From: Gammaproteobacteria bacterium
Lineage (GTDB): Bacteria; Pseudomonadota; Gammaproteobacteria; Xanthomonadales; Xanthomonadaceae
Reading direction: 5' to 3'
Assembly (NCBI GenBank): GCA_025352045.1
Contig: JANXUD010000130.1
Span: forward strand, 1 to 48,432
DNA: 48,432 nucleotides
Numbering within the stretch: the first letter of the stretch is position 1; every line of letters begins with the position of its first letter. Below the pieces are notes generated by a model, which was not told where the DNA came from, made no database searches, and saw nothing but the letters and a program-made list of their open reading frames with translations. The position numbers and the translations under genes were made by a program. Positions 32,857-42,979 of the stretch are shown piece by piece.

Positions 32857-34782
32857 ATGTCCCAACCTGAAAACCCCACCGCCGCCGATGCGGCCACCCA
32901 GCTCGCGCATGCGAGTGCCTTGCAGCGCGCCGGCCAGCATGAACAGGCTGCCGAAGCACTGGCAGCACTGGTCGCGCACGCGCCTTCCGGCCCGGCATGC
33001 TTCCAGCTCGGCGCCAGCCAGCAGGCCCTCGGGCGCCTTGAACTGGCGCTGGTCGCGTTCAAGCAGGCTCGACAGCTGCTGCCGATGCGGCCGGAGCCCA
33101 TCCTGGCCCACGGCCGGGTGCTGTTTGCATTGCGACGGTTTTCGCAGGCATTGCTGGATTTCGACGCCGTTCTTGCCGTGGATGCGCGCAATTTCCCGGC
33201 CACCGTCGGCAAGGGCAATGCGCTGGCCCGGCTGGGCAGGACCGAGGAGGCGCTGTCCTGCTACGACGCCGCGCTGGCGATCGATCCGGCGGCGGTGGAA
33301 TTGCACAACAACCGCGGTGCTGCCCTGCGCGACCTCAAGCGCTACAGCGAGGCCGCGGAGGCCTTCGGCCGCCTGCAGGCGGCGCGCCCCGACTATCCCT
33401 ACGCGGCCAGCAACAAACTGCATTCCCAGGTCTATGCCTGCGACTGGCGCGACTACGACGCGCAAGCGGCTGCCATCGAGGCCGGCGTGCGCGCCGGCGA
33501 GCAGGTGGACGTGCCGTTCTCCTTCCTGGCGATCTGCGACGCGCCCGACGCGCAGCTGCTGTGCGCGCAACGCTACGTGGCCGACTTCCACCCGCCGCAG
33601 CCGACCTCGCCTCCCGCCCCGCCGCGCGCGCTCGATGGGCGGATCCGCGTCGCCTACCTGTCGGCGGACTTCCATGACCACGCCACCAGCTACCTGATGG
33701 CGGAACTGTTCGAGCTGCACGACCGCGATCGCTTCGAGTTGACCGCGCTGTCGTTCGGCCCGGACAGCGACGGCCCGATGCGGCGCCGGCTACTGCCCTG
33801 CTTCGACGCCTTCCTGGGCGCGCGCCGGCTGGGCGATGGCGTAGCGGCCCGGGTGTTGCGCGAGCGCGGAATCGATATCGCGGTCGACCTGAAGGGCTTC
33901 ACCACCGGAAACCGCGCGGGCATCCTGGCCCGGCGCGCGGCGCCGGTGCAGGTGAGTTACCTGGGCTATCCGGGCAGCATGGGAGCACCCTACATCGACT
34001 ACCTGCTGGCGGACCGCATCGTCGCCCCGCCCGGCCACCAGGCGCACTACAGCGAACGCCTGGTGCAACTGCCGGACAGCTACCAGGTCAACGACCGGCG
34101 CCGCACGATCGCGCCGCCGACCCTGGATCGCAAATCGGCCGGCCTGCCGGCGCGCGACTTCGTGTTCTGCTGCTTCAACAACAGCTACAAGATCACGCCG
34201 ACGGTGTTCGCCGCCTGGATGCGCCTGCTCAAGCGCGTGCCGGGCAGCGTGCTCTGGCTGATCCAGGACAACCTCGATGCCAGTCGCGCGCTGCGCGCGC
34301 AAGCGAACCTGGCGGGCATCCAGCCGTCGCGCCTGGTGTTCGCGCCGCGCCTGCCGCTGCCCGAGCACCTCGCGCGCCATGCGCTGGCCGACCTGTTCCT
34401 GGACACGCATCCCTGCAACGCGCACACCACGGCCAGCGATGCACTGTGGGCCGGGCTGCCCGTGTTGACGCGCGTTGGTGGGGCCTTCGCAAGCCGCGTC
34501 GGCGCCAGCCTGGTGTCGGCGGCAGGCACGCCGGAGATGGCCTGCGCGGACCTGGCGAGTTACGAAGCCAAGGCCCTGGCCCTGGCGCGCGACCCCGCTG
34601 CGCTCGCGGCGATCCGGGCGCGGCTGCAGGCTGGGCGCGACAACGCCGCGCTGTTCGACACCGACCGCTTCCGTCGCGCGATCGAGTCTGCGTTCAGCAC
34701 CATGCACGAGCGCCGGCTCGCGGGGCTGCCGCCCGCGGCGTTTTCCGTGACGGCGTCCGAGCTTCCTGCCGCGGGCGCGTGA
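32857..34782 (+). CDS. TPR-containing O-GlcNAc transferase-like protein (GT41, SPINDLY type)
   Basis: A 641-residue protein with N-terminal tetratricopeptide repeats (about residues 15-185, e.g. ALARLGRTEEALSCYDAALAIDP) and a C-terminal GT41 glycosyltransferase domain. Conserved catalytic-domain landmarks are VAYLSADFHDHATSYLMAEL near 264-283, whose second histidine aligns with the catalytic-base region 'DFxxHPTS' of OGT. Others are VSYLGYPGSMGAPYIDYLLAD near 366-386, CCFNNSYKITP near 436-446 with the UDP-binding lysine, and DLFLDTHPCNAHTTASDALWAGLPV (part: FLDTHPCNAHTTASDALW) near 511-528. Bacterial homologues such as Xanthomonas OGT have this layout; substrates are mostly unknown. It is probably an orphan gene. 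Confidence 0.93.
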   Translation: MSQPENPTAADAATQLAHASALQRAGQHEQAAEALAALVAHAPSGPACFQLGASQQALGRLELALVAFKQARQLLPMRPEPILAHGRVLFALRRFSQALLDFDAVLAVDARNFPATVGKGNALARLGRTEEALSCYDAALAIDPAAVELHNNRGAALRDLKRYSEAAEAFGRLQAARPDYPYAASNKLHSQVYACDWRDYDAQAAAIEAGVRAGEQVDVPFSFLAICDAPDAQLLCAQRYVADFHPPQPTSPPAPPRALDGRIRVAYLSADFHDHATSYLMAELFELHDRDRFELTALSFGPDSDGPMRRRLLPCFDAFLGARRLGDGVAARVLRERGIDIAVDLKGFTTGNRAGILARRAAPVQVSYLGYPGSMGAPYIDYLLADRIVAPPGHQAHYSERLVQLPDSYQVNDRRRTIAPPTLDRKSAGLPARDFVFCCFNNSYKITPTVFAAWMRLLKRVPGSVLWLIQDNLDASRALRAQANLAGIQPSRLVFAPRLPLPEHLARHALADLFLDTHPCNAHTTASDALWAGLPVLTRVGGAFASRVGASLVSAAGTPEMACADLASYEAKALALARDPAALAAIRARLQAGRDNAALFDTDRFRRAIESAFSTMHERRLAGLPPAAFSVTASELPAAGA

Positions 34783-34847
34783 CCATCGGCAGGTGCGGCC
34801 AGCGATCCTCGATGCGATTCTCCCTGCTCAACAGGAGAGACAGCACG

Positions 34848-35147
34848 ATGAGAATGATGAACGCGCAGGGCCTGGTCCTTGCAATGGGCCTTGCCACCGC
34901 CGGTTTCGCGGCAGCGCAATCGCCCACCGCCAACATCGCCGGTGAGGGCAAGCCGGGCGATGTCGCCCTGATCCAGAGCCCGGACACGGGTTTCAGCCGC
35001 GAAGTGAAGGTCAAGGGCAACGGCCGCTACCAGCTGCGCAACCTCCCGCCCGGGAGGTTCTCGGTGACCCTCAAGCACGCCGACGGCACCAGCGATGCGC
35101 CGAAATTGGTGAGCTTGCGCGTGGGCTCCACCGCCCGCGTCCAGTAA
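34848..35147 (+). CDS. small secreted protein with carboxypeptidase-regulatory-like fold
   Basis: A 99-residue exported protein. A signal peptide (RMMNAQGLVLAMGLATAGFAAAQ) precedes a domain with GEGKPGDVALIQSPDTGFSREV, VKGNGRYQLRNLPPGRFSVTL and a final LRVGSTARV. This resembles the carboxypeptidase D regulatory/Oar-type plug module found at the N-terminus of xanthomonad TonB-dependent receptors, but here it stands alone. CAGGAGA lies about 10 bases upstream of the ATG. It ends just before a terminator. It may be a free-standing module or a receptor-derived remnant. Confidence 0.75.
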   Translation: MRMMNAQGLVLAMGLATAGFAAAQSPTANIAGEGKPGDVALIQSPDTGFSREVKVKGNGRYQLRNLPPGRFSVTLKHADGTSDAPKLVSLRVGSTARVQ

Positions 35148-35166
35148 TCGCAGGCGCGTGGAAGCA

Positions 35167-35198
35167 GAACGCCCGGCTTGCGCCGGGCGTTCCTGTTT
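35167..35198 (+). terminator. rho-independent terminator
   Basis: Stem GAACGCCCGGC / GCCGGGCGTTC with a TTGC loop followed by CTGTTT, 19 bases after the stop of the small secreted protein gene. Confidence 0.85.
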
Positions 35199-35220
35199 GC
35201 GGGCATGACGAACCTGCGCG

Positions 35221-35250
35221 TCAGGCAAACGGATCGCGCAGCACCGCCGT
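35221..35250 (-). pseudogene. fossil duplicate of the purA 3' end
   Basis: Read on the minus strand, the segment encodes AVLRDPFA followed by a stop, almost the same as purA's own end TMVLRDPFA-stop. An 18-base identity links 35228-35245 to 35293-35310, offset by 65 bases. Residues before it (GPSTRVAT against GPDRDAT) also resemble each other. It lies just downstream of the real purA stop and is too short to be functional. Confidence 0.65.
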
Positions 35251-35285
35251 CGCAACGCGAGTCGACGGACCTCGCTTCCAACGCG

Positions 35286-36673
<1,388 letters not shown>

Positions 36674-36713
36674 CGCCGGCCGCCGCCGGCCGGCAGTATC
36701 GGGCCTGAAGGGC

Positions 36714-37586
36714 CTAGTGGCTGTCCTTGCCGAAGTAGCGAAGGAATTCCGAGTCGGGCTCCAGCACCATCGTCGTCTTTCCGTCAGCCAGCGACTGCCG
36801 GTAGGCCTCGAGGCTGCGGTAGAAGGCGTAGAACTCGGCGTCCTGCCCATAGGCCGCGGCGCCGATCTCGGCCGCCCGGCCATCGCCCTCGCCGCGCTGG
36901 ACCTGTGCATCGCGCTCGGCGTCGGCCAGCAGCACCTGGCGCTGCCGCTCGGCCTCGGCCCGGATTCCCTCGGCACCCTGCTGGCCCTCGGCGCGCAGCT
37001 GGTTGGCCACGCGGGTGCGCTCGGCGCGCATGCGGTTGAATACCGACGGCAGGATCTCGCTGTCCTGGGGCAGGTTGATCTTCTTGATCCGCACGTCCAG
37101 CACCTCGATGCCCAGGGTGGACGCACCGACATTGATGTTCTTCAGCAGCCGCCCGGTCAGGTCCGAGCGCCCGCTCGCCACCACCGCCGCCAGCGAGAGC
37201 TGGTTGATCTCGTTGCGCAGCGCGTTCTTCACGATCGGGGTCAGGCGCGCCTTGGCCGCTTCCTCGTCGCCGCCACTGGCGGCGCGGTAGAAGGTGGTGA
37301 CGTTGCTGATCCGCCACTTGACGAAGAAGTCGATCTCGACGTCCTTCTTCTCCGCCGTCAGGTAGCGCTCCGGCGCGTCGTCGAGCGAGAGGATGCGGCG
37401 GTCGAAGCGGCGCACCTCCTCCACCATCGGCACCTTGAAATGCAGGCCGGGCTGGAGGTTGCTGCGCACGATCTTGCCCAGGTTGAGCACGATCGCGGTC
37501 TGGCTCTCGTTGACGATGAACATCGAGCCCATGGCCGCGACGACGGCCACCACGCCGAGGATCAGGAGTGTCGTCAGGTTGCGCAT
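36714..37586 (-). CDS. hflC: protease modulator HflC
   Basis: A SPFH/prohibitin-like inner-membrane protein (290 aa) that with HflK encloses FtsH and modulates its proteolysis. An N-terminal membrane anchor (LTTLLILGVVAVVAAMGSMF) is followed by the SPFH domain (NESQTAIVLNLGKI, LHFKVPMVEEVRRFDRRI, YLTAEKKDVEIDFFVKWRI). A long helical segment near residues 180-260 contains the EGQQGAEGIRAEAERQRQVLLADAERDAQ coiled coil (part: AEGIRAEAERQRQ). One base separates it from the hflK stop. Confidence 0.97.
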   Translation of the reverse strand: MRNLTTLLILGVVAVVAAMGSMFIVNESQTAIVLNLGKIVRSNLQPGLHFKVPMVEEVRRFDRRILSLDDAPERYLTAEKKDVEIDFFVKWRISNVTTFYRAASGGDEEAAKARLTPIVKNALRNEINQLSLAAVVASGRSDLTGRLLKNINVGASTLGIEVLDVRIKKINLPQDSEILPSVFNRMRAERTRVANQLRAEGQQGAEGIRAEAERQRQVLLADAERDAQVQRGEGDGRAAEIGAAAYGQDAEFYAFYRSLEAYRQSLADGKTTMVLEPDSEFLRYFGKDSH

Positions 37587-37587
37587 G

Positions 37588-38700
37588 TCAGCGGCCCTCC
37601 GTGCGGCCATCGGCGCGCGGGGGTCGCGGGTCGTCGCTGGCGGGTGTGTCGGCGGCGGCCGCGGCGCCTGCGCGCACCGGCGCCAACTGCGAGACCGGCG
37701 GCGTGGACGGCGCGCCGCTGCCCTGCAGGGGCAGGTAGAAGACATTGTTGTTGCGGCTGGCGATCACCTTCTGGTTCGCCGCCAGGACCTGCTGCATGGT
37801 CTCCAGGTACAGGCGCTTGCGGGTGACCTCGGGGCTCTTGCGATATTGCCCGACCAGCAGGGTGAAGCGCTGCGCATCGCCCTCGGCCTTGGCGATGGTG
37901 GCGGCGCGGTAGCCCTCGGATTCGGCCTTGATCCGCTGCGCGGCGCCGCGCGCCTCGGGGACGATCTTGCTGGCGTAGGCCTGGGCTTCGCTCTCGATCC
38001 TGTTCTTGTCCTCGCGGGCGCTGATCGCGTCGTCGAAGGCGCGCTTCACCTCCTCCGGCGGGCGGGCGTTCTGCAGCGTGAATTCGGTGACCTTCAGGCC
38101 GGTCTTGTACAGGTCCAGCGACTCCTGCAGGTGCTGCTTGGCGGCCACGATCAGGCGGCTGCGTTCGAACAGCACGGTATCCATGGTGTTGTTGCCGACC
38201 ACCTCGCGCACCGCGCTCTCGGCGGCGTTCTGCAGGGTCTCGCGACCCTGGCTGAGCTTGCCGTCGATGCTCAGGTCATCGCGGAAGCCGAACAGGAACA
38301 GGCGCGGGTCGCTGACCTGGTACTGGGCGTTGAAGCGGATGTCAACGATGTTCTCGTCCTTGGTCAGCACGCGCACCTGGTCGTCGAGCTGCTCGATCTT
38401 GGTCGCATCGATCATGGTCACCGACTCCACCGGCCAGGGCCACTTGAAGTTGGCGCCCGGGGTCATGATCCGGTTGAACTGGCCGAAGCGCAGCACCACG
38501 CCGCGCTGGCGCTCGTCGACCAGCTTGAAACTGTTGAACGCGACCGCGATGACCAGCACGGCCAGCACCATGGCCAGCGGATTGCCGCCGCCGCCACTGA
38601 ACATGTCGCGCAAGCGCTGCGCCAGGCCATCGAGCCCGCCACCCGGCCCCCGTGATCCCCAGGGGTTCTGATTGCCCTTCCCGGGCTGGTTCCAGGCCAT
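37588..38700 (-). CDS. hflK: FtsH protease activity modulator HflK
   Basis: Partner of HflC (370 aa). A cytoplasmic Gly/Asn/Pro-rich start (MAWNQPGKGNQNPWGSRGPG) precedes the membrane segment NPLAMVLAVLVIAVAFNSF near residues 40-58. The SPFH domain follows (GVVLRFGQFNRIMTPGANFK; ILTKDENIVDIRFNAQYQVSD-like segment near 114-134). A coiled-coil region has FDDAISAREDKNRIESEAQAY near 224-244. The last 40 residues are Ala/Pro-rich and variable. hflX lies upstream. Confidence 0.97.
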   Translation of the reverse strand: MAWNQPGKGNQNPWGSRGPGGGLDGLAQRLRDMFSGGGGNPLAMVLAVLVIAVAFNSFKLVDERQRGVVLRFGQFNRIMTPGANFKWPWPVESVTMIDATKIEQLDDQVRVLTKDENIVDIRFNAQYQVSDPRLFLFGFRDDLSIDGKLSQGRETLQNAAESAVREVVGNNTMDTVLFERSRLIVAAKQHLQESLDLYKTGLKVTEFTLQNARPPEEVKRAFDDAISAREDKNRIESEAQAYASKIVPEARGAAQRIKAESEGYRAATIAKAEGDAQRFTLLVGQYRKSPEVTRKRLYLETMQQVLAANQKVIASRNNNVFYLPLQGSGAPSTPPVSQLAPVRAGAAAAADTPASDDPRPPRADGRTEGR

Positions 38701-38742
38701 GCGTGCTCCGTCAAACGCCGTTTCGGGCGCGATTGTTGGGTC

Positions 38743-40083
38743 TCAAGGATTGTAGGTAGGGGCGGAAGGCGCCACAAGCAAGAGCGGATGCAGCAGATGC
38801 CCGCCGGATTCCTGGGCCAGCCGCTCGGCGATGGACAGCGGCATGTCCAGTTCCAGCCGCCAGCCCGCCTCGTCGGCATCCTCCGCGCGGATGACACCGG
38901 CGGCGTGCAGGCGGGCGCGCAGGCGTCCTTCGCCCGGGCCCAGGCGCAGTTCGCCAGCGATGCGGCGCTCGGCGAAACGGCGCGACAGGGCCGCGCGCAG
39001 CAGGTCGAGCCCCACGCCGTCGCGCGCCGACAGCCAGATCCGCTCGCGCGGCGGGTCGTCGCCGGACGCGGCATCGAGCGTATCGGCGCCGGGCGCGACG
39101 TCTTCGAGCCGGTCGATCTTGTTGAAGGCCAGCACCTGGGGGATGTCGCCCGCGCCGATCTCCGCCAGCACGGCGTCAACCTGGGCGATGCGTTCGTCGC
39201 GGCGCGGGTCGGCGGCATCCACCACATGCACCAGCAGGTCCGCATCCCGCGCTTCGGACAGCGTCGAGCGGAACGCGGCCACGAGGTCGTGCGGCAGGTC
39301 GCGCACGAAGCCGACGGTATCGGACAGCGCGACCGGCGTTTCGCTGCCCGCCAGCCGGCGCACGGTCGGATCGAGCGTGGCGAACAAACGGTCCTCGGCC
39401 AGTACGGCCGAACCGGTCAGCGCGTTGAACAGGGTCGACTTGCCGGCATTGGTGTAGCCGACCAGGGCCACCCGCGGGACCTGGTTGCGGATCCGGGCGC
39501 GGCGCATCTGGGTGCGCTGCACCTCGACCTTGTCCAGCCGCGCTTCCAGTGCCTCGCGGCGCTTCTGCAGCAAGCGGCGATCGGTCTCGAGGCGTGTCTC
39601 GCCCGGGCCGCGCATTCCGATCGAACCGCCGCGCTGGCTGTCCAGGCCCGTGTGGGCGCCAACCAGGCGCGCCGCCACGTGCTTGAGCTGGGCCAGTTCC
39701 ACCTGCAGCTTGCCTTCGTGGCTGATCGCGCGCTGCGCGAAGATGTCCAGGATCAGGCCGGTGCGGTCGACCACGCGACGCTCGAGGTGCTTGGCCAAAT
39801 TGCGTTCCTGCACCGGGCTCAGCGCCCGGTTGAACAGGACCACCTCGGCGTCGCTGGCCTGGCAGGCGGACAGGATCTCGTCGAGCTTGCCGGTGCCGAC
39901 GTAGTGCGCCGAATGCGGGCGCTCGATCGGGGCCAGCACGGTGCCCACCACCTCGGCACCCGCGGACCGGGCCAGCTCGGCGAACTCCTCGAGCAGCGCC
40001 TCGTCCTGCCGCCCGCGCGGGAAGGGCTGGACCAGCAGCGCGCGTTCGCCGCTGGAGCGCGGCGCAGTCCTTGCCTGGGTCAA
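38743..40083 (-). CDS. hflX: ribosome-associated GTPase HflX
   Basis: A GTPase (446 aa) that binds the 50S subunit and rescues stalled or stress-damaged ribosomes. The N-terminal HflX domain shows HYVGTGKLDEI and VVLFNRALSPVQERNLAKHL. The HflX signature GGSIGMRGPGETRLETDRR is near residues 155-173. The G domain has G1 GYTNAGKST near 210-218, G3 DTVGFVRDLP and G4 NKID. The likely start is TTG at 40083, 4 bases after the hfq stop; no ATG or GTG lies nearby in frame. The rare start and tight spacing suggest translation coupled to hfq. Confidence 0.95.
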   Translation of the reverse strand: MTQARTAPRSSGERALLVQPFPRGRQDEALLEEFAELARSAGAEVVGTVLAPIERPHSAHYVGTGKLDEILSACQASDAEVVLFNRALSPVQERNLAKHLERRVVDRTGLILDIFAQRAISHEGKLQVELAQLKHVAARLVGAHTGLDSQRGGSIGMRGPGETRLETDRRLLQKRREALEARLDKVEVQRTQMRRARIRNQVPRVALVGYTNAGKSTLFNALTGSAVLAEDRLFATLDPTVRRLAGSETPVALSDTVGFVRDLPHDLVAAFRSTLSEARDADLLVHVVDAADPRRDERIAQVDAVLAEIGAGDIPQVLAFNKIDRLEDVAPGADTLDAASGDDPPRERIWLSARDGVGLDLLRAALSRRFAERRIAGELRLGPGEGRLRARLHAAGVIRAEDADEAGWRLELDMPLSIAERLAQESGGHLLHPLLLVAPSAPTYNP

Positions 40084-40087
40084 GTGC

Positions 40088-40369
40088 TCAGGCGCCCGGG
40101 GCGCCGTCGCCCTCGTCCGATTCGTCGCCCGCGGGCGCGACTTCGCCGCCGCCCGGGCCCATGCGCACGTTGCGCGCGGGCACGACGGTGGAGATGGCGT
40201 GCTTGTAGACCATCTGGCTCACGGTGTTGCGCAGCAGCACCACGAACTGGTCGAAACTCTCGATCGTGCCCTGCAGCTTGATGCCGTTGACTAGGTACAC
40301 GGCCACCGGCACGCGCTCGCGGCGCAGGGCATTGAGGAAGGGATCCTGCAGGGACTGGCCTTTGGTCAT
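40088..40369 (-). CDS. hfq: RNA chaperone Hfq
   Basis: A 93-residue Sm-like protein that forms hexamers and pairs small RNAs with mRNAs. Sm1 is [19 protein letters not shown] near residues 30-48, and Sm2 is [15 protein letters not shown] near 52-66. The proximal-face Q-D-P-F and YKH residues are intact. The C-terminal tail ([22 protein letters not shown]) is acidic. Acidic Hfq tails are thought to help release RNA. An A-rich motif in the leader suggests autoregulation. Confidence 0.98.
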   Translation of the reverse strand: MTKGQSLQDPFLNALRRERVPVAVYLVNGIKLQGTIESFDQFVVLLRNTVSQMVYKHAISTVVPARNVRMGPGGGEVAPAGDESDEGDGAPGA

Positions 40370-40383
40370 CTTGGACTCCGGTA

Positions 40384-40395
40384 TTTATTGTTATT
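40384..40395 (-). promoter_or_regulatory. (AAN)4 motif in the hfq leader, candidate Hfq self-binding site
   Basis: On the hfq-sense strand the leader reads AAU AAC AAU AAA, four A-A-N triplets, ending 14 bases before the start codon. A-R-N triplet runs are what the Hfq distal face binds, and Hfq represses its own mRNA in E. coli. The surrounding leader is otherwise GC-rich. Confidence 0.55.
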
Positions 40396-40470
40396 CCGCG
40401 CCAAGGGGGCGCGATCCGCGGCCAAAGGGTCCAGGCCGCCAAGCCCCGCGAGTCTACACCGCCCCCCGGC

Positions 40471-41406
40471 TCAGCCGCGAGCCAGGAACCGGCCCAGCGC
40501 CTGGTCCAGCGCCGGTCGTTCACGCTGCGGGTCCAGCCAGCGGGCGTCGAACTCCCCACGCAACCAGGTCAGTTGCCGCTTCGCCAGCTGGCGCGTCGCG
40601 GCGATCGCCTGCTCGCGGAATCCGGCGGCATCCGAGCCGCCAGCGAGGTGGACCCAGGCCTGCCGGTAACCGACTGCGCGAATGGCAGGAAGTTCCGCAT
40701 GCAGGCGCGGATTCGCGCGTAGCGCCCGCACTTCGTCGAGGAAGCCGCGCGCCAGCATCGCGTCGAACCGCGCCGCGATGCGTGCGTGCAGTTCGCCGCG
40801 GTCGGCCGGGGCCAGCACCAGCTTGAGCACCCGGAACGGGAACCGGCGCCGCGGCGCCGCCTGCCAATGGCTGATCGGCTGGCCGGTGAGCGCGTGCACC
40901 TCCAGCGCGCGGCTGATGCGCTGCGGATCGGTGGCATGGATGCGCGCGGCGGCGCTCGGATCGACCCGCGCCAGCTCGGCGTGCAGCGCCGCCCAGCCTT
41001 CCTCGGCGCCGCGCGCGCGCAGGGCCTCGCGCAGGGCCGGATCGGCTTCGGGCATCGGCGACAGGCCGTCGAGCAAGGCACGGAAGTAAAGACCGGTACC
41101 GCCGGCCAGCAGGGGAATGCGTCCGCGTGCCGCGAGTTCGCGCATTGCCTCGAGCCCCTCGCGGGCGAAGTCCGCCGCCGAATAGGGCTGGTCGGGATCG
41201 CGCACGTCGATCAGCCGGTGCACGATACCGGCGCGTTCGACGGCATCGGGCTTGGCCGAGCCGATGTCCAGCCCGCGGTAGACCAGCGCGGAATCCACGC
41301 TGATCACCTCCGTGTCAAGTCGTCGCGCCCAGTCCAGGGCCAGTGCCGTCTTGCCCGAGGCGGTGGGTCCCATCAATGCAATCGCGGGCGGCCGCGCGTC
41401 CTGCAT
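40471..41406 (-). CDS. miaA: tRNA dimethylallyltransferase
   Basis: MiaA (311 aa) adds an isopentenyl group to A37 of tRNAs reading UNN codons. P-loop [12 protein letters not shown] is near residues 12-23. Then come [20 protein letters not shown] near 34-53 with the catalytic aspartate, [17 protein letters not shown] near 98-114 and [17 protein letters not shown] near 161-177. The C-terminal [14 protein letters not shown] is family-typical. It begins 5 bases after putP and sits upstream of hfq. Confidence 0.97.
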   Translation of the reverse strand: MQDARPPAIALMGPTASGKTALALDWARRLDTEVISVDSALVYRGLDIGSAKPDAVERAGIVHRLIDVRDPDQPYSAADFAREGLEAMRELAARGRIPLLAGGTGLYFRALLDGLSPMPEADPALREALRARGAEEGWAALHAELARVDPSAAARIHATDPQRISRALEVHALTGQPISHWQAAPRRRFPFRVLKLVLAPADRGELHARIAARFDAMLARGFLDEVRALRANPRLHAELPAIRAVGYRQAWVHLAGGSDAAGFREQAIAATRQLAKRQLTWLRGEFDARWLDPQRERPALDQALGRFLARG

Positions 41407-41411
41407 CGCGA

Positions 41412-42902
41412 TCAGGCGCCGTCGCGGTGCAACTGGCCGCGCACCTCGTCAAAGGCCTCCAGCATCGCCGGCGAGGGCGCCGGGCCGGCCAGGCTGGCGA
41501 TGACGATGGCGAGGCTGGCGAACACGAAGCCGGGCACCATTTCGTACAAGCCGAACCAGCCAGCCTGCTTCCACACGAGCACGGTCACCGCGCCCACGAC
41601 CATGCCCGCCAGTGCGCCGTTGCGGGTCATGCGCTTCCAGCCCAGCGAGAACAGCACGACCGGCCCGAACGCGGCACCGAAGCCCGCCCAGGCATAGCTG
41701 ACCAGGCCGAGCACGCGGCTGTCCGGGTCGGACGCCAGCCAGATCGCCAGCAGCGCCACCAGCAGCACGGTGAGCCGCCCGACCCAGACCAGCTCGCGCT
41801 GGTTGGCGGCGGGCCGCAGGAAGCCCTTGTAGAAGTCTTCCGTGAGCGCGCTCGAGCAGACCAGCAACTGGCAACTGAGCGTGCTCATGATCGCGGCCAG
41901 GATCGCCGAGAGCAGCACGCCGGCGATCCAGGGATTGAACAACAGGCCGGACAGCGCGATGAACACGCGCTCCGGATTGGCCTTGACCATCCCGGCCTGG
42001 TCCGGATGTGCAGTGAACCAGGCGATGCCCAGCAGCCCGACTGCGACGGCGCCGGCCAGGCACAGCACCATCCAGGTCATGCCGATGCGCCGCGCCGCCG
42101 GGATGGCCGCGCCCGATTCCGCCGCCATGAAGCGCGCCAGGATATGCGGCTGGCCGAAATAGCCCAGGCCCCAGGCCATCAGCGAGACGATGCCGACGAG
42201 GCTGGCGCCCTTGAACAGGTCGAGGTTGCCGGGATTGGCCTGTTCGATGAGGGCCACGCTGGCCGCCGGGCCGCCACTGGCGATCATCACCACCATCGGC
42301 GTCAGCAGCAGGGCGAAGATCATCAGCGACGCCTGCACGGTGTCGGTCCAGCTCACCGCGAGGAAGCCGCCGACCACCGTATAGGCGATGGTGGCCGCCG
42401 CGCCCAGCCACAGCGCCTGCGCATACGGTACCTGGAACATCGCCTCGAACAGGCGCGCGCCGGCGACGATGCCGGAGGCACAGTAAACGGCGAAAAATAC
42501 AAGAATCACGATCGCCGACAGCACCCGCAGGATCCGGCTGCGGTCTTCGAACCGGTGGGTGAAGTAGTCCGGCAGGGTCAGCGCATTGGCGGTGCGCTCG
42601 GTGTACACCCGCAGCGGCGCAGCCACGTATTTCCAGTTGCACCAGGCGCCGGCGACCAGGCCGATCGCGATCCAGCTTTCGGACAGGCCGCCCGAGTACA
42701 AGGCGCCGGGCAGGCCAAGCAACAGCCAGCCGCTCATGTCGGACGCGCCCGCCGACATCGCGGTGACAAAGCTGCCGAGCGAACGCCCGCCCAGGATGTA
42801 GTCGTCCAGGCTGCGGGTGTGCCGCCATGCCGCGAAGCCGATGCCGAGCATGCCCAGGATGTAGATGGCGAAGGTGATGTACAGCGGCGAACTGGGCGTC
42901 AT
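41412..42902 (-). CDS. putP: sodium/proline symporter
   Basis: A sodium:solute symporter (SSS/SLC5 family) of 496 aa, close to PutP of E. coli (502 aa). It shows [37 protein letters not shown] in sequence near residues 33-69; the part [18 protein letters not shown] carries the sodium and proline ligands. [18 protein letters not shown] near 232-249 is the SSS signature, followed by [22 protein letters not shown]. Thirteen transmembrane helices are expected. There is no putA nearby. It is placed upstream of miaA with a 5-base gap. Confidence 0.93.
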   Translation of the reverse strand: MTPSSPLYITFAIYILGMLGIGFAAWRHTRSLDDYILGGRSLGSFVTAMSAGASDMSGWLLLGLPGALYSGGLSESWIAIGLVAGAWCNWKYVAAPLRVYTERTANALTLPDYFTHRFEDRSRILRVLSAIVILVFFAVYCASGIVAGARLFEAMFQVPYAQALWLGAAATIAYTVVGGFLAVSWTDTVQASLMIFALLLTPMVVMIASGGPAASVALIEQANPGNLDLFKGASLVGIVSLMAWGLGYFGQPHILARFMAAESGAAIPAARRIGMTWMVLCLAGAVAVGLLGIAWFTAHPDQAGMVKANPERVFIALSGLLFNPWIAGVLLSAILAAIMSTLSCQLLVCSSALTEDFYKGFLRPAANQRELVWVGRLTVLLVALLAIWLASDPDSRVLGLVSYAWAGFGAAFGPVVLFSLGWKRMTRNGALAGMVVGAVTVLVWKQAGWFGLYEMVPGFVFASLAIVIASLAGPAPSPAMLEAFDEVRGQLHRDGA

Positions 42903-42979
42903 GCGCGCGGCTCCGGCAAGGGTCGGGGGAGCTTAGCGCGAGCCGGCCCATCAGTGCCCGGCTGGCTTATGCTTGCGCG

